Shown one piece after another: positions 7,638 through 16,082 of a DNA stretch of 64,000 bases; the first letter of the stretch is position 1, and each line of letters opens with the position of its first letter. Source of the DNA: CAYNLK01 sp964398055 (GTDB lineage Bacteria > Chloroflexota > Anaerolineae > 4572-78 > J111). The position numbers were made by a program, and so were the translations under genes. The notes under the pieces were generated by a model. That model had not been told where the DNA came from and made no database searches. It saw nothing but the letters and a program-made list of their open reading frames with translations. The stretch covers positions 42,791 to 106,790 of the forward strand of contig CAYNLK010000021.1 of the NCBI GenBank assembly GCA_964398055.1. The letters run 5' to 3'.

Positions 7638-9626
7638 CTACTTCATTAAACGCGGATTGCCCATCGCTTTGGCCCGGATGCGATAAGTGTCTAAACCGTC
7701 GCTGATTTCTTCAATAACCACCTGGGGATTATCCGCCCCGGAGCGAAGGGCCGCCCCCAACGCTCGATCCTGGCTCAGCGTGCGGGCGTAAGCCAGGGCA
7801 TATGCCAGATCCTCAAACTCCTGGCGTTCGTCGCTGGCCTGGACAAAATAACCGATCACATCCAAACCTTCGCGAGACAGGTGCGGATAGACCAGAATCT
7901 CCTCGACCACCATCACACTGCCGGCAATCGCCCCGATGGCGTTAGCAACCTGGTGATGTTCCGGCAAAATCAGATCGGTATGGAGGATATTGGCCACCTC
8001 TTTTAGAAAGATACTCGCCGGCGCGCCGATGCCGACGATGGGCTGGCGCAAGCGAAAGCTGGTTTCCAGGTGCGGATGAGTCTGGTAAATGCTGTTGTGG
8101 AAGAACCAGAGGCCCAGGTCAGCACCGGCCTGGACGCGCTGGTTTAGTTTTTTACCGCTGAGAAACGTAATAATCGCCTGGATGATCATTTCGGTAATCT
8201 GCGACCAGACCCGCTGGCTTAACTTAGCCGGCTCGCAGAACAAATAGCGGCTAAAACTGCTCAAGCCATACCCGGCCGCCTCGACATCCCACGGCGTGTA
8301 AAGACCGGCCACGTGGATCAGGTCGGTCGGGGTCAAACCGGCCTTGCCAATAATCTCCCGGCGCAGGAGTTCGTCGGCCCCGATTTGACCCTGGTGGAAC
8401 ACGTTCAAATGTTTCACAATCTCCGGCACCGGCTGCGGCCCCTGGCGCAAAAAGCTGACCAGTTTCTTTTCTTTATCCGTTCTCAGTGAATCTTCAGTGG
8501 CCGGTTCCCGCAGCAAGAACCAATATTCCAACCAATCGGGGGTAGCCTGCGGCCGCGGCCGCCGCGACAATAGTTTCAATCGATTCTGGACATGCGGATA
8601 TTGGTGGGCCAGGTAGGCCAGCGGGACTACTCGCTCCGGGCCAATCACCACCTCATTCTCCCGACTCAGGGCAATGTGGCTGTCGCCGCCCAGGGCAATG
8701 GAGAGCAGATTGGCCGCTTTGACCGCGGTCTTGTAATCGCTGACGGTCGCTCCCTCCTCACTGACGGCGACCTGACCGGCCTGGATCAAGGCCAGGTCGG
8801 TGGTGGTGCCGCCGACATCCACAATCAAAATATCATCCAAATGAGACAGAAACCGTCCACCCATAGCGCTGGCCGCCGGGCCGGAATGGATCGTCTCGAC
8901 CGGCGTCCGGGCGGCAAACTCATCGCTCATCAGGGTGCCGTCGCCGCGCACCACCATCAGCGGCGCGTCGATCTCTCGTCGCTCCATGGCCCGCCGCACG
9001 GCAATCACAAAATCCTGCAACACGGCCAGCAGCGAGGCATTGAGCGCGGCCGTGGTCGCCCGCTCCACCGAGCCGAGTTTGGTTGAAAGCTGGTGGCCCA
9101 GCACCACCGGCAAATCGCAAATGCTGGAGATCGCTTTGTAAGCCCGGTTTTCATGCTCCGGGTTGAGCGGGCTGAAATAGCTCGAAACGGCCAGGGCGTC
9201 GACCTGCTCCTTGATTTCGGTCACTTTGGCCAACAGGGCCGGCAGGTCGAGCGGCTCTTTTTCCCGGCCGTAGAGGTCATGTCCGCCGGCAAAGTAGTAG
9301 TAATGGGGCGTGGCAAACTGCCGGTCCATTTTGAAGGAAGCGATTAACTCCGGGTCGTAGCCGATCAGCAGCAAGGCCACCCGCTTGCCCTTGCCCTCGG
9401 CAATGGCATTGGTGGCCAGGGTGGTGGAGATGGAGACCATCTTGATGGCGGCCGGCTCTTCAATATGAATGGCATCAATGACGTTTTCAATGCCAATCGA
9501 AAAGTCTCGCTTGGTCGTTAAACTTTTATGGGTGGCCAGGACTCGCCGCGAGTAGTAATCCAGCAGCACGCCGTCGGTATAAGTACCACCCGTATCTATA
9601 CCTAAGACTAAGCTCTGTTGGGAAAT
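7638..9626 (-). CDS. Hydantoinase/oxoprolinase family protein (HyuA-like)
   Basis: An ASKHA-fold protein of the N-methylhydantoinase A / 5-oxoprolinase family, which normally couples ATP hydrolysis to amide-ring opening. N-terminal LGIDTGGTYTDGVLLD and the later VDVGGTTTDLAL are the two phosphate-binding loops, and GGDSHIALS is also typical. No HyuB partner is present. The start is uncertain: the frame has no good ATG, and the best Shine-Dalgarno (GGAGG) lies seven bases before an ATT at 9626, with GTG at 9653 and TTG at 9689 as alternatives. It lies between a GntR gene and mttB genes; creatinine or methylhydantoin-type substrates would fit, but so would an unrelated activase-like role. Confidence 0.78.
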   Translation of the reverse strand: MSQQSLVLGIDTGGTYTDGVLLDYYSRRVLATHKSLTTKRDFSIGIENVIDAIHIEEPAAIKMVSISTTLATNAIAEGKGKRVALLLIGYDPELIASFKMDRQFATPHYYYFAGGHDLYGREKEPLDLPALLAKVTEIKEQVDALAVSSYFSPLNPEHENRAYKAISSICDLPVVLGHQLSTKLGSVERATTAALNASLLAVLQDFVIAVRRAMERREIDAPLMVVRGDGTLMSDEFAARTPVETIHSGPAASAMGGRFLSHLDDILIVDVGGTTTDLALIQAGQVAVSEEGATVSDYKTAVKAANLLSIALGGDSHIALSRENEVVIGPERVVPLAYLAHQYPHVQNRLKLLSRRPRPQATPDWLEYWFLLREPATEDSLRTDKEKKLVSFLRQGPQPVPEIVKHLNVFHQGQIGADELLRREIIGKAGLTPTDLIHVAGLYTPWDVEAAGYGLSSFSRYLFCEPAKLSQRVWSQITEMIIQAIITFLSGKKLNQRVQAGADLGLWFFHNSIYQTHPHLETSFRLRQPIVGIGAPASIFLKEVANILHTDLILPEHHQVANAIGAIAGSVMVVEEILVYPHLSREGLDVIGYFVQASDERQEFEDLAYALAYARTLSQDRALGAALRSGADNPQVVIEEISDGLDTYRIRAKAMGNPRLMK

Positions 9627-9800
9627 GGTCGGGCCTCCAAGATGCAATCGCACGGAGCAAAGTAGCAAGTAGCAGGTAACAGGTAACAAGGGTATAAGTT
9701 TGCTACTTGGCTACATGATTGCTGAGAAAAAACAGTTGCACTATTTAGTGAGGAGACGGACTCAGCCTACGGCACGGCAACGATGAATGAAAATGGGGGT

Positions 9801-9870
9801 GAGGTAGCGGCCCTCTCCCCCAACCCCTCTCCCAAATTGGGAGAGGGGAGTCGCTCAGCGACGGGGTGAG
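9801..9870. repeat. Nested palindromic repeat
   Basis: The centre is a perfect palindrome (cccctctccc aaatt gggagagggg at 9824-9848), flanked by a second complementary pair (ggccctctcccc and ggggtgagggc). It lies in the gap between the HyuA-like gene and the first mttB gene. The architecture is that of a REP-like intergenic element that would fold into a strong hairpin on either strand. Confidence 0.65.
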
Positions 9871-9913
9871 GGCTATTTTCAAGGGAGTCGGGAGATTTTC
9901 CGACTCCCTCCCT

Positions 9914-9962
9914 ACTCCCTACTCCCTACTCCCTACTCCCTACTCCCTACTCCCTACTCCCT
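9914..9962. repeat. Heptamer tandem repeat, seven copies of actccct
   Basis: Seven exact head-to-tail copies of a 7-bp unit end five bases before the stop of the first mttB gene. Together with 9627-9913, which holds only repeats and palindromes, this fills the gap upstream of the HyuA-like gene. Confidence 0.9.
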
Positions 9963-9967
9963 ACTTC

Positions 9968-11488
9968 TTACTTCATATTCCCTACCTCAACAAACATCTG
10001 CACGTCCAGCTCTTCATCTTTGTGGCGAGCATCGGCCAACTCGCAGATGCGGCGCAGTTCCTTGTACATGGCCTCATCCAGAATCGGCTCGGTCTCGGTT
10101 TCCAGGATTTCGATGACCCGCTCGTGGACGCGCTGCTGAAAGTCCTTACTACCGGCCAGTTCCCAGTTTTCCCAGACCTGGCGATCCATCAGCTTGGGCT
10201 GCCAGATTTCCGTCTTGAAACGGTTGTAGGTATGGTCGTGGTCCAGATAGTGGCCACCCGGCCCGACCTGATCCATCACGTCCAACGCCTTGGTCGTATC
10301 ATCGACCGGGATGCCGCGCATGATCCGCTTGACCATGCTAATGATCTCATTCGAGGCGACCATCATTTCGGGCGAACTGGTCAGCCCCTGCTCGATGTAA
10401 CCCACATCGTGGATCATGTTGCCGCCAACCAGGGCCGCGGTGGCGATATTCATCGTGGCTTCCATCGCTGCCTGCTCGTCAAACACTTTCACATCGGAGC
10501 AGCCGGCCGTTTCGTACTCCGGCACGCCCAGCCACTTGGTGATCTCGGTGTAGGCTGCGCTGAGCAGGGCCATCTCCGGCGAGCCATAGCAGTAGACCGC
10601 GGTTTTCATATCCATATTCGACATCAGCCCGCCGATGATCAACGGCGCGCCCGGTTTGCGAATCTGGCTGAGGACGATCCCGAACAGGCTCTCGGTGAGG
10701 GCCTGGACGGCCGTACCGGCCAGGGTGCAGGGCGCGGTAGCGCCGGCCAACGGGCAAGGGGTGTAGACAAACGGAATCTCATGGTCGGTAGCAAAGAGCA
10801 GCTTCTGGACTACTTCCTCAGAGTGGCTCAGCGGCGAAACCGGCTCGATGTAAAGGGAGAAGCAGGGGCCTTTGCGCCACTCGTCTTTGCCGCCCAGCCG
10901 GATGTAGGCCATTTCCAACTGGTCGTTCAGTCCTTCCAGGTCCACGGCGGTGATGTTGATGGGCTTGTTCGTTGCTTCCAACATGGCCAGGTACTGCCAG
11001 CGGTCGTACGTACCCACGGCGGTATCCTGGGTAATGCCCAGCGACATGTGGAAATCAAGGTTCGGCAGGGCCTGAGCCAGTTTGGCAAAGTTCTTCACGT
11101 CCTTGTAGGTGGCCCGCCGGCGCTGGCCGGTATAAGGGTCGATGGTAAAGGGGGTGTCGGAACCGGCCCCAAAATAGATCTGGTTCTTGTAGAGTTCCAT
11201 CCGGTGCTGGCGGTCGGGGCCGATGACCACCACTTTTTTGGGTAGAGTCGCCCTGGCTTTATCAACCATCCAGGGGGGCATCTTGACCAGGCTGCTGTCG
11301 TGGGTGGTATCCTCGATGATAGCCCCCCCGGAGTAGGCCACCTCGACCCCTTCTTTATCGTAAACCCGCACCCCGGTTTCATACAGCACTCGCAAGGCCG
11401 AGAAGTAGATCGCCTCGATCTCGTCCTCGGTCAGCACCTGCAATGTCGGGGTGGCGTTGACCAAATAATTGGTTTTTCTCACTTGCAT
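9968..11488 (-). CDS. Trimethylamine methyltransferase family protein, non-pyrrolysine MttB homolog (copy 1)
   Basis: A 506-residue TIM-barrel methyltransferase of the MttB superfamily (COG5598). Such proteins transfer a methyl group from a quaternary or tertiary amine to a corrinoid protein. The ORF has no in-frame TAG, so it is of the non-pyrrolysine type (MtgB, MtpB and MtcB are characterised relatives). Family features are the N-terminal LTEDEIEAIYFSALRVLYETGV, GPGGHYLDHDHT near the C-terminus, and a glycine-rich CPLAGATAPCTLAG. The ATG at 11488 is preceded by AGGAGAT; a longer frame upstream of it reads through a repeat tract and overlaps the DUF1638 gene. Substrate cannot be read from sequence. 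Confidence 0.88.
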   Translation of the reverse strand: MQVRKTNYLVNATPTLQVLTEDEIEAIYFSALRVLYETGVRVYDKEGVEVAYSGGAIIEDTTHDSSLVKMPPWMVDKARATLPKKVVVIGPDRQHRMELYKNQIYFGAGSDTPFTIDPYTGQRRRATYKDVKNFAKLAQALPNLDFHMSLGITQDTAVGTYDRWQYLAMLEATNKPINITAVDLEGLNDQLEMAYIRLGGKDEWRKGPCFSLYIEPVSPLSHSEEVVQKLLFATDHEIPFVYTPCPLAGATAPCTLAGTAVQALTESLFGIVLSQIRKPGAPLIIGGLMSNMDMKTAVYCYGSPEMALLSAAYTEITKWLGVPEYETAGCSDVKVFDEQAAMEATMNIATAALVGGNMIHDVGYIEQGLTSSPEMMVASNEIISMVKRIMRGIPVDDTTKALDVMDQVGPGGHYLDHDHTYNRFKTEIWQPKLMDRQVWENWELAGSKDFQQRVHERVIEILETETEPILDEAMYKELRRICELADARHKDEELDVQMFVEVGNMK

Positions 11489-11600
11489 ATCAAATCTCCT
11501 ATCACTTACGCTGACATCATAATGTAAGTTCGTTGGCAGTTGGTTGGCTGGTTGGTTATCACCTGACACCTGCTCCTTGCCACTTGCAACCTGCCACCTG

Positions 11601-12299
11601 CTACCGAATAAATTGATCCTGGCTAATCTCGCCACCGGGCGGGATGACCACAAAGTCACCGTCGGCCTGGTCCAAGGCCGCGGCCACCTCGATGAGCCGC
11701 CGCACATAGGCGTCGGAGCCGAGGATTTCCTCGTACCGGAAGCCCCACCGCTCGCAATATTTGGCCACTTCCTGGGCCTGGGCCCGGTACTTGTCCAGAT
11801 CCGCCTGGTTGTGAGCAACCATCGCCAGCCGTTCGTAATGCTGGTATTGCTGGTCCATCACCCAGGCGGCATCTTCAGGCCCGTACCGCTCCACATACTC
11901 GTGGTACTCTTTGAGCGGATGGCTACCTGACTCCAACCAGCCTTTGCTCAGGTAGTAGGTGCCGGGTACGGCCTCGAACTCCCGGATGTAGGCCTGCCGG
12001 GAGCCTAATAGCAGGGCAATACAGTCATCTACGCGGGGAATCAGCAAGGTGTGCTGGCCCGCTTTGATACCGCGCAAGCCGTTGCCGCACAGGCCGTAAC
12101 CTAACACCACCAGGCTGGGCTGGGCGATGCTGTCGATGGCCTCCTGCAAGGTCCAGGTCATTTTGTCCGGGGCTCGATGCAGCCCGTAATCAAAATAGGT
12201 GACCTCGCTGGCCAGGCCGTCGGGAATTAAACCCTCCAGCATACTCTCCATCACTTTACAGGCCAGGATGACCACGGGTAACTTTTCCGGTGACGACAT
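11601..12299 (-). CDS. DUF1638 domain-containing protein
   Basis: A 232-residue protein of the uncharacterised DUF1638 family: ILACKVM near the N-terminus, VVLGYGLCGNGLRGI near 75, and LLIPRVDDCIALLLGS near 100. The conserved Cys (LACK, GLCGNG, DDC) and Asp residues suggest a metal or cofactor site, but no activity is established as far as I know. GGAG lies five bases upstream of the ATG. It sits between an mttB gene and a corrinoid protein gene, so it is probably part of methyl-amine metabolism. Confidence 0.75.
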   Translation of the reverse strand: MSSPEKLPVVILACKVMESMLEGLIPDGLASEVTYFDYGLHRAPDKMTWTLQEAIDSIAQPSLVVLGYGLCGNGLRGIKAGQHTLLIPRVDDCIALLLGSRQAYIREFEAVPGTYYLSKGWLESGSHPLKEYHEYVERYGPEDAAWVMDQQYQHYERLAMVAHNQADLDKYRAQAQEVAKYCERWGFRYEEILGSDAYVRRLIEVAAALDQADGDFVVIPPGGEISQDQFIR

Positions 12300-12324
12300 A
12301 TCAACTCCGTGTTTCCAGTTATCA

Positions 12325-12396
12325 GTGTTCAGTGTTCAGTGTTCAGTTATCAGTACTCAGTTAACTGATTACTGATTACTGATTACTGATTACTGA
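12325..12396. repeat. Heptamer tandem repeat (gttcagt / actgatt)
   Basis: Copies of gttcagt give way to copies of actgatt, which are near-reverse-complements sharing the consensus actganN. The tract fills the gap between the DUF1638 gene and the corrinoid protein gene and abuts the stop codon at 12397. Confidence 0.85.
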
Positions 12397-13038
12397 CTAC
12401 GCCCCACCCACCAGTTTCTTGCACAACTCGGCCGCGGCGGGGGCATTGGAGCCATAACCATCGGCGCCGATACGCTTGGCGAACTCTTCGTCCACCGGCG
12501 CGCCGCCAACGATGATCTTGACGCTGTCGCGCAGCCCGGCCTCTTCGAGAGCTTTGATGGTGTAGCCCATCGCCCGCATGGTGGTGGTCAGCAGGGCCGA
12601 CATCCCGACGATATCCGGCTTATGTGCTTTAACGGCCTCGACAAACTTTTCCGGTTCAACGTTAAAGCCCAGGTTGATAATCTCAAAGCCGGCCCCTTCG
12701 CACATCATGCCAACCAGGTTCTTGCCGATATCGTGCAAGTCGCCTTTGACCGTGCCCAGCACAATCTTGCCCTGTAGTTTAACGCCACTGGCCACCAGAT
12801 GGGGCCGCAGCACGTCCAGGCCGGCCTGCATGGCCTCAGCCGACATCAACACCTCGGGCACGAACATATCGCCCCGCTTGAAACGGACCCCAACCTCATT
12901 CATGCCGACAATCAGGCCGTTCTCCAGAATCTCTTTGGCCGGCAAGCCCTGGTCCAGAGCTTTTTGCACCAACTCAGGCGACTTTTTACTATCTCCCTCC
13001 AAAATTACGGTGGAAAGTTGCTCAAATAATGCGCTCAT
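12397..13038 (-). CDS. Corrinoid methyl-carrier protein (copy 1)
   Basis: A 213-residue MtbC/MttC/MtgC-type protein with an N-terminal four-helix cap (about 1-85) and a C-terminal Rossmann B12-binding domain. The lower-ligand motif DLHDIGKN places the cobalt-binding His at 102, and the GTVKG, SALLTTTM and VGGAPV segments complete the B12 site. It carries methyl-cobalamin between an MttB protein and an H4folate methyltransferase. It lies 30 bp downstream of the second mttB gene, with which it presumably pairs. Confidence 0.93.
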   Translation of the reverse strand: MSALFEQLSTVILEGDSKKSPELVQKALDQGLPAKEILENGLIVGMNEVGVRFKRGDMFVPEVLMSAEAMQAGLDVLRPHLVASGVKLQGKIVLGTVKGDLHDIGKNLVGMMCEGAGFEIINLGFNVEPEKFVEAVKAHKPDIVGMSALLTTTMRAMGYTIKALEEAGLRDSVKIIVGGAPVDEEFAKRIGADGYGSNAPAAAELCKKLVGGA

Positions 13039-13068
13039 TATCTTTTCTCCTGTTCCATTAGTCAGGCG

Positions 13069-14532
13069 TTAAGCCTTATCCTTCACCCGCTCTTCGGCTT
13101 CTTCCAAAACTTTCTGGATGACCTTTTCGGTCTCCGGTTTGATGGGCGAGGCTTCGTGTGTGGCCAAAATCTCCCGCACCCGCTCGATAGTCCGATCCTT
13201 CATGGTCAGCCGGCCCATCATGTCCCAGTCTTCAAAACTGTTGCGGTCGCACAGGTTGGGATACCAGAATTCAGTTTTGTAGTAACGGCGAGTGTGCTCA
13301 TCCTTCAGGTAGTGACCGTTGGGGCCAACCCGATGAATGGCCTCCACCGCCAGCGTATCTTCATTGACCTCGATGCCGCGGGTGATGCGGCGGCCATAGC
13401 CGATAGCCTCATCCATAGCGGCCAGTTGGAAGACCGAGCCGGTCATGGCGCTTTCGGTGTAGCCCACGTCGTGGGTCAGGTCACCGCCGGTGAGGGCGGA
13501 GAAGAAGCACGATAGCGAACCCTCAATGATCGCCTGCCCGTCAAAGGTCTTGGAGTCGGTGCAGCCGCCGGTTTGCCATAGCGGTAAACCGGCGTAATGG
13601 GCCAGCTCGGTCAGGCCGGCCATCATCAGCGACAGTTCCGGCGCGCCATAGGCCAGGATCATCGAACTCATATCCATCACCGAGTAAACCCCGCCCATAA
13701 AGAAGGGCAGTCCCGGCTGCAAGGCCTGAGCAACGGTCAACCCCATCCACGACTCGGCCGCGCCCTGGGTGATGATCCCGGCCGCAGTGACCGGCGCGGT
13801 GCCGCCGGCAATGGGACAGGGGGTAAAGATCAGCGGCACCCGATGCTTGGCCGCAAAAATCAGCTTGTCCAGCGCCTCAAAGGTGCTCACCAGCGGCGAC
13901 AACGGCTCACAGTAATGGACGTAGTTGGGCCGCCGCTCAAAAGCTTCCTGGCCGCCTGCTTCGGTGATAGCGATTTGGTGGATGGCCGCCGAATCGTGCC
14001 AGTCGTAAGACCAGGCCACAATGGGCTTGCTGGTGTTGGGGAACATGCCGGCAAATTCATAGAGCGCGCCCAGGTCATAGTGCACGTCGCTCACCGTACC
14101 CAGCGACTCGCAGAAGTCGATATTGGGCAGGGCGTCGACTACTTTGGCCACCAGCGGCACATCGCTCTTAACGTAAGGGCGGCGTTCCAGGGTTTCGACA
14201 TCGATGAAATTGGGACAGGTGGGGCCAGGGCCAAAGTGCGCCCGGCCGGGGCCGATATGAATATTATGTTTGGGGTTGCCGTCACGGGCAAACAGGGTAA
14301 AACTGCGCGGGGCCAGCTCCAGCGATTTCCGCACCAGGTACGAGGGGATACGCACCCGCAGGCCATCCACCCAGGCGCCCGCCTTTTTGAGAATGTCACG
14401 CGCTTCGTCGTGATGCACATCAAGACCGGTATACTCCAGCAAATGCAGCACACCCCAGAATAACTCTTCTAATTGGTCGTTCGAGAGCATCTGAAAGCGA
14501 ACTCCCGAATTGACTCGATAATTCGTCCTCAT
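13069..14532 (-). CDS. Trimethylamine methyltransferase family protein, non-pyrrolysine MttB homolog (copy 2)
   Basis: A 487-residue MttB-superfamily barrel without an in-frame amber codon. It shares the family framework: LSNDQLEELFWGVLHLLEYTGLDV at the N-terminus, CPIAGGTAPVTAAG in the barrel, TGGDLTHDVGY, and GPNGHYLKDEHT towards the C-terminus. It differs clearly from copy 1, so a different amine substrate is possible. AGGAG lies just upstream of the ATG. It lies 30 bp upstream of a corrinoid protein gene and forms a methyltransferase-carrier pair with it. Confidence 0.88.
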   Translation of the reverse strand: MRTNYRVNSGVRFQMLSNDQLEELFWGVLHLLEYTGLDVHHDEARDILKKAGAWVDGLRVRIPSYLVRKSLELAPRSFTLFARDGNPKHNIHIGPGRAHFGPGPTCPNFIDVETLERRPYVKSDVPLVAKVVDALPNIDFCESLGTVSDVHYDLGALYEFAGMFPNTSKPIVAWSYDWHDSAAIHQIAITEAGGQEAFERRPNYVHYCEPLSPLVSTFEALDKLIFAAKHRVPLIFTPCPIAGGTAPVTAAGIITQGAAESWMGLTVAQALQPGLPFFMGGVYSVMDMSSMILAYGAPELSLMMAGLTELAHYAGLPLWQTGGCTDSKTFDGQAIIEGSLSCFFSALTGGDLTHDVGYTESAMTGSVFQLAAMDEAIGYGRRITRGIEVNEDTLAVEAIHRVGPNGHYLKDEHTRRYYKTEFWYPNLCDRNSFEDWDMMGRLTMKDRTIERVREILATHEASPIKPETEKVIQKVLEEAEERVKDKA

Positions 14533-14552
14533 TAAGGAACTCCTTTCTGTTC

Positions 14553-14640
14553 TTAGTAATCAGTCATCAGTGTTCAGTCATCAGTGTTCAGTCATCAGTG
14601 ATTAGTAGCTGTTTACTGATAACTGATAACTGATAACTGC
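14553..14640. repeat. Heptamer tandem repeat (catcagt / gttcagt / actgata)
   Basis: Alternating catcagt and gttcagt units turn into actgata units. The tract fills the whole gap between the second corrinoid protein gene and the second mttB gene and has the same period and consensus as the tracts near 12.3, 30.1 and 36.3 kb. Confidence 0.85.
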
Positions 14641-14647
14641 TTAACCG

Positions 14648-15289
14648 TTACGCCGCACCTACAAATTTCTTGGCCAGATCGGCCGCGGCCGCGGCATTGG
14701 AGGCGTAGGCGTCGGCCCCAATCTGATCGGCAAAACTCTGCGTGACCGGCGCGCCGCCGATCATGATCTTAACTTTATCGCGCAGCCCGGCCTCTTCCAG
14801 CGCCTTGATAGTGTGTTCCATCGTCCGCATGGTCGTGGTCAACAGCGCCGACATCCCCAGAATATCGGGGTTGTACTCTTTCACTTCCTTCACAAAGGTT
14901 TCAGGGGCCACGTCCTTACCCAAATCTTTCACTTCAAAACCGGCTCCTTCGCACATCATTCCCACCAGGTTTTTACCAATGTCGTGCAGGTCCCCTTTGA
15001 CCGTGCCCAACAGGACCTTGCCTTTTAGCGATGAGCCGGCTTCAGCCAGCAGCGGTTTGAGCAAATCCATCCCGCTCTGCATCGCTCGAGCCGAGCGCAG
15101 AACTTCCGGCACAAACATATTGCCGGCTTTGAACTCCACACCCACATGGTCCATGCCGGGCATTAGACCGTTATCCAAGATTTCTTGGGCCGACAGGCCC
15201 GAATCCAACGCTTGCTTGGTCAATTTGGCGCAATCATCCAGATTGCCGGTAATTACGGCCGTTGAGATTGACGATAAAATCTCGCTCAT
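14648..15289 (-). CDS. Corrinoid methyl-carrier protein (copy 2)
   Basis: A second 213-residue corrinoid protein, colinear with copy 1 and with the same DLHDIGKN motif placing the cobalt ligand at H102. Divergence is concentrated in the helical cap (for example EVLRSARAMQSGMD versus EVLMSAEAMQAGLD) and in the segment after the His motif (EVKDLGKDVAPETF). This suggests that the two serve different methyltransferase partners. It lies upstream of the second mttB gene across a heptamer tract. Confidence 0.93.
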   Translation of the reverse strand: MSEILSSISTAVITGNLDDCAKLTKQALDSGLSAQEILDNGLMPGMDHVGVEFKAGNMFVPEVLRSARAMQSGMDLLKPLLAEAGSSLKGKVLLGTVKGDLHDIGKNLVGMMCEGAGFEVKDLGKDVAPETFVKEVKEYNPDILGMSALLTTTMRTMEHTIKALEEAGLRDKVKIMIGGAPVTQSFADQIGADAYASNAAAAADLAKKFVGAA

Positions 15290-15409
15290 AGTATTTGTCC
15301 TCCTAAGAAAACAGTTAATTGTGAATTTTGAATTGTGAATAGTGAATTATTAATGATTCAAAAAACCTTACAACTGTGCAACTCTGCAACCTTGCAACTC
15401 TGCCACCTG

Positions 15410-16039
15410 CTACAGATATAACCTGATGGTATTATGAAAATGTTCAATATGTTCCCGCATACGCTGCCCGGCCCGGTTGCAATCACCGGCCTCGATGGCC
15501 GCCAGGATATCGAGGTGGGCTGCCACGTCAACATCCTCAGCTTCCATGCGATTGAAGGCCAGGTGCCAGATGCGGATCGACAGGTTATAGAATTTCTCAA
15601 ACTCATCGTACAAAAATTTGTTACCGGTTGCCCGCGCCAGCAGCGAGTGCAGGCGGCGGTCCTGGTCGAGCAGCCACTTTTTATCGCTCTTGTCAGCCGC
15701 CTGATACTCGGCCACCAGGCACTTCATCTCCACCAGATCCTCCGGCGTGAAGCGTTGGGCAGCCAGCCTGGCGCACAGTGACTCAATTTCCACCCGCACC
15801 TCGTAGATCTGTTGCAAGTCAGTGATAGCAATCTCGGTCACAAACAGACCCCGGCGAGGCACCACTTCAACCAGATTTTGGGTTTCCAGTTGCATCAACG
15901 CCTCGCGAATAGGCGTCCGGCCCAGGCCCAATTCCTTCATCAACTGGGTCTCGCGGATCACCGACCCCGGCGGCATCTCCACGGTGATGATCTTTTCTTT
16001 GATCAGTTGATAAGCCCTGTCTGCATCGGTGAGCTTCAT
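15410..16039 (-). CDS. GntR-family (FCD) transcriptional regulator
   Basis: A 209-residue GntR regulator with an N-terminal winged helix (AYQLIKEKIITVEMPPGSVI, then GLGRTPIREALMQLE) and a FadR-type C-terminal domain (LDQDRRLHSLLARATGN, RAGQRMREHIEHFH). I chose the ATG at 16039, preceded by GGGGAG; the longer frame overlaps the methyltransferase gene upstream. It is paralogous to the GntR protein at 6.9 kb. Its position between the methyl-H4folate methyltransferase and corrinoid genes suggests that it controls this segment. Confidence 0.87.
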   Translation of the reverse strand: MKLTDADRAYQLIKEKIITVEMPPGSVIRETQLMKELGLGRTPIREALMQLETQNLVEVVPRRGLFVTEIAITDLQQIYEVRVEIESLCARLAAQRFTPEDLVEMKCLVAEYQAADKSDKKWLLDQDRRLHSLLARATGNKFLYDEFEKFYNLSIRIWHLAFNRMEAEDVDVAAHLDILAAIEAGDCNRAGQRMREHIEHFHNTIRLYL

Positions 16040-16082
16040 CTGGCTCCCCTCAAGTTGGGTTGGTTCCCGCCCCCGTTCCAGC

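Noticed and set aside
9914..9962. CRISPR-like array
   Set aside because: The period is 7 bp without spacers; these are simple tandem heptamers, as are the other tracts.
9866..11245. A 459-codon plus-strand frame across the first mttB gene
   Set aside because: It begins in the actccct heptamers and is the antisense shadow of a well-supported mttB gene.
9968..14532. Pyrrolysine-containing MttB
   Set aside because: None of the four mttB genes has an in-frame TAG, so they are non-Pyl homologs; no pyl genes were seen.
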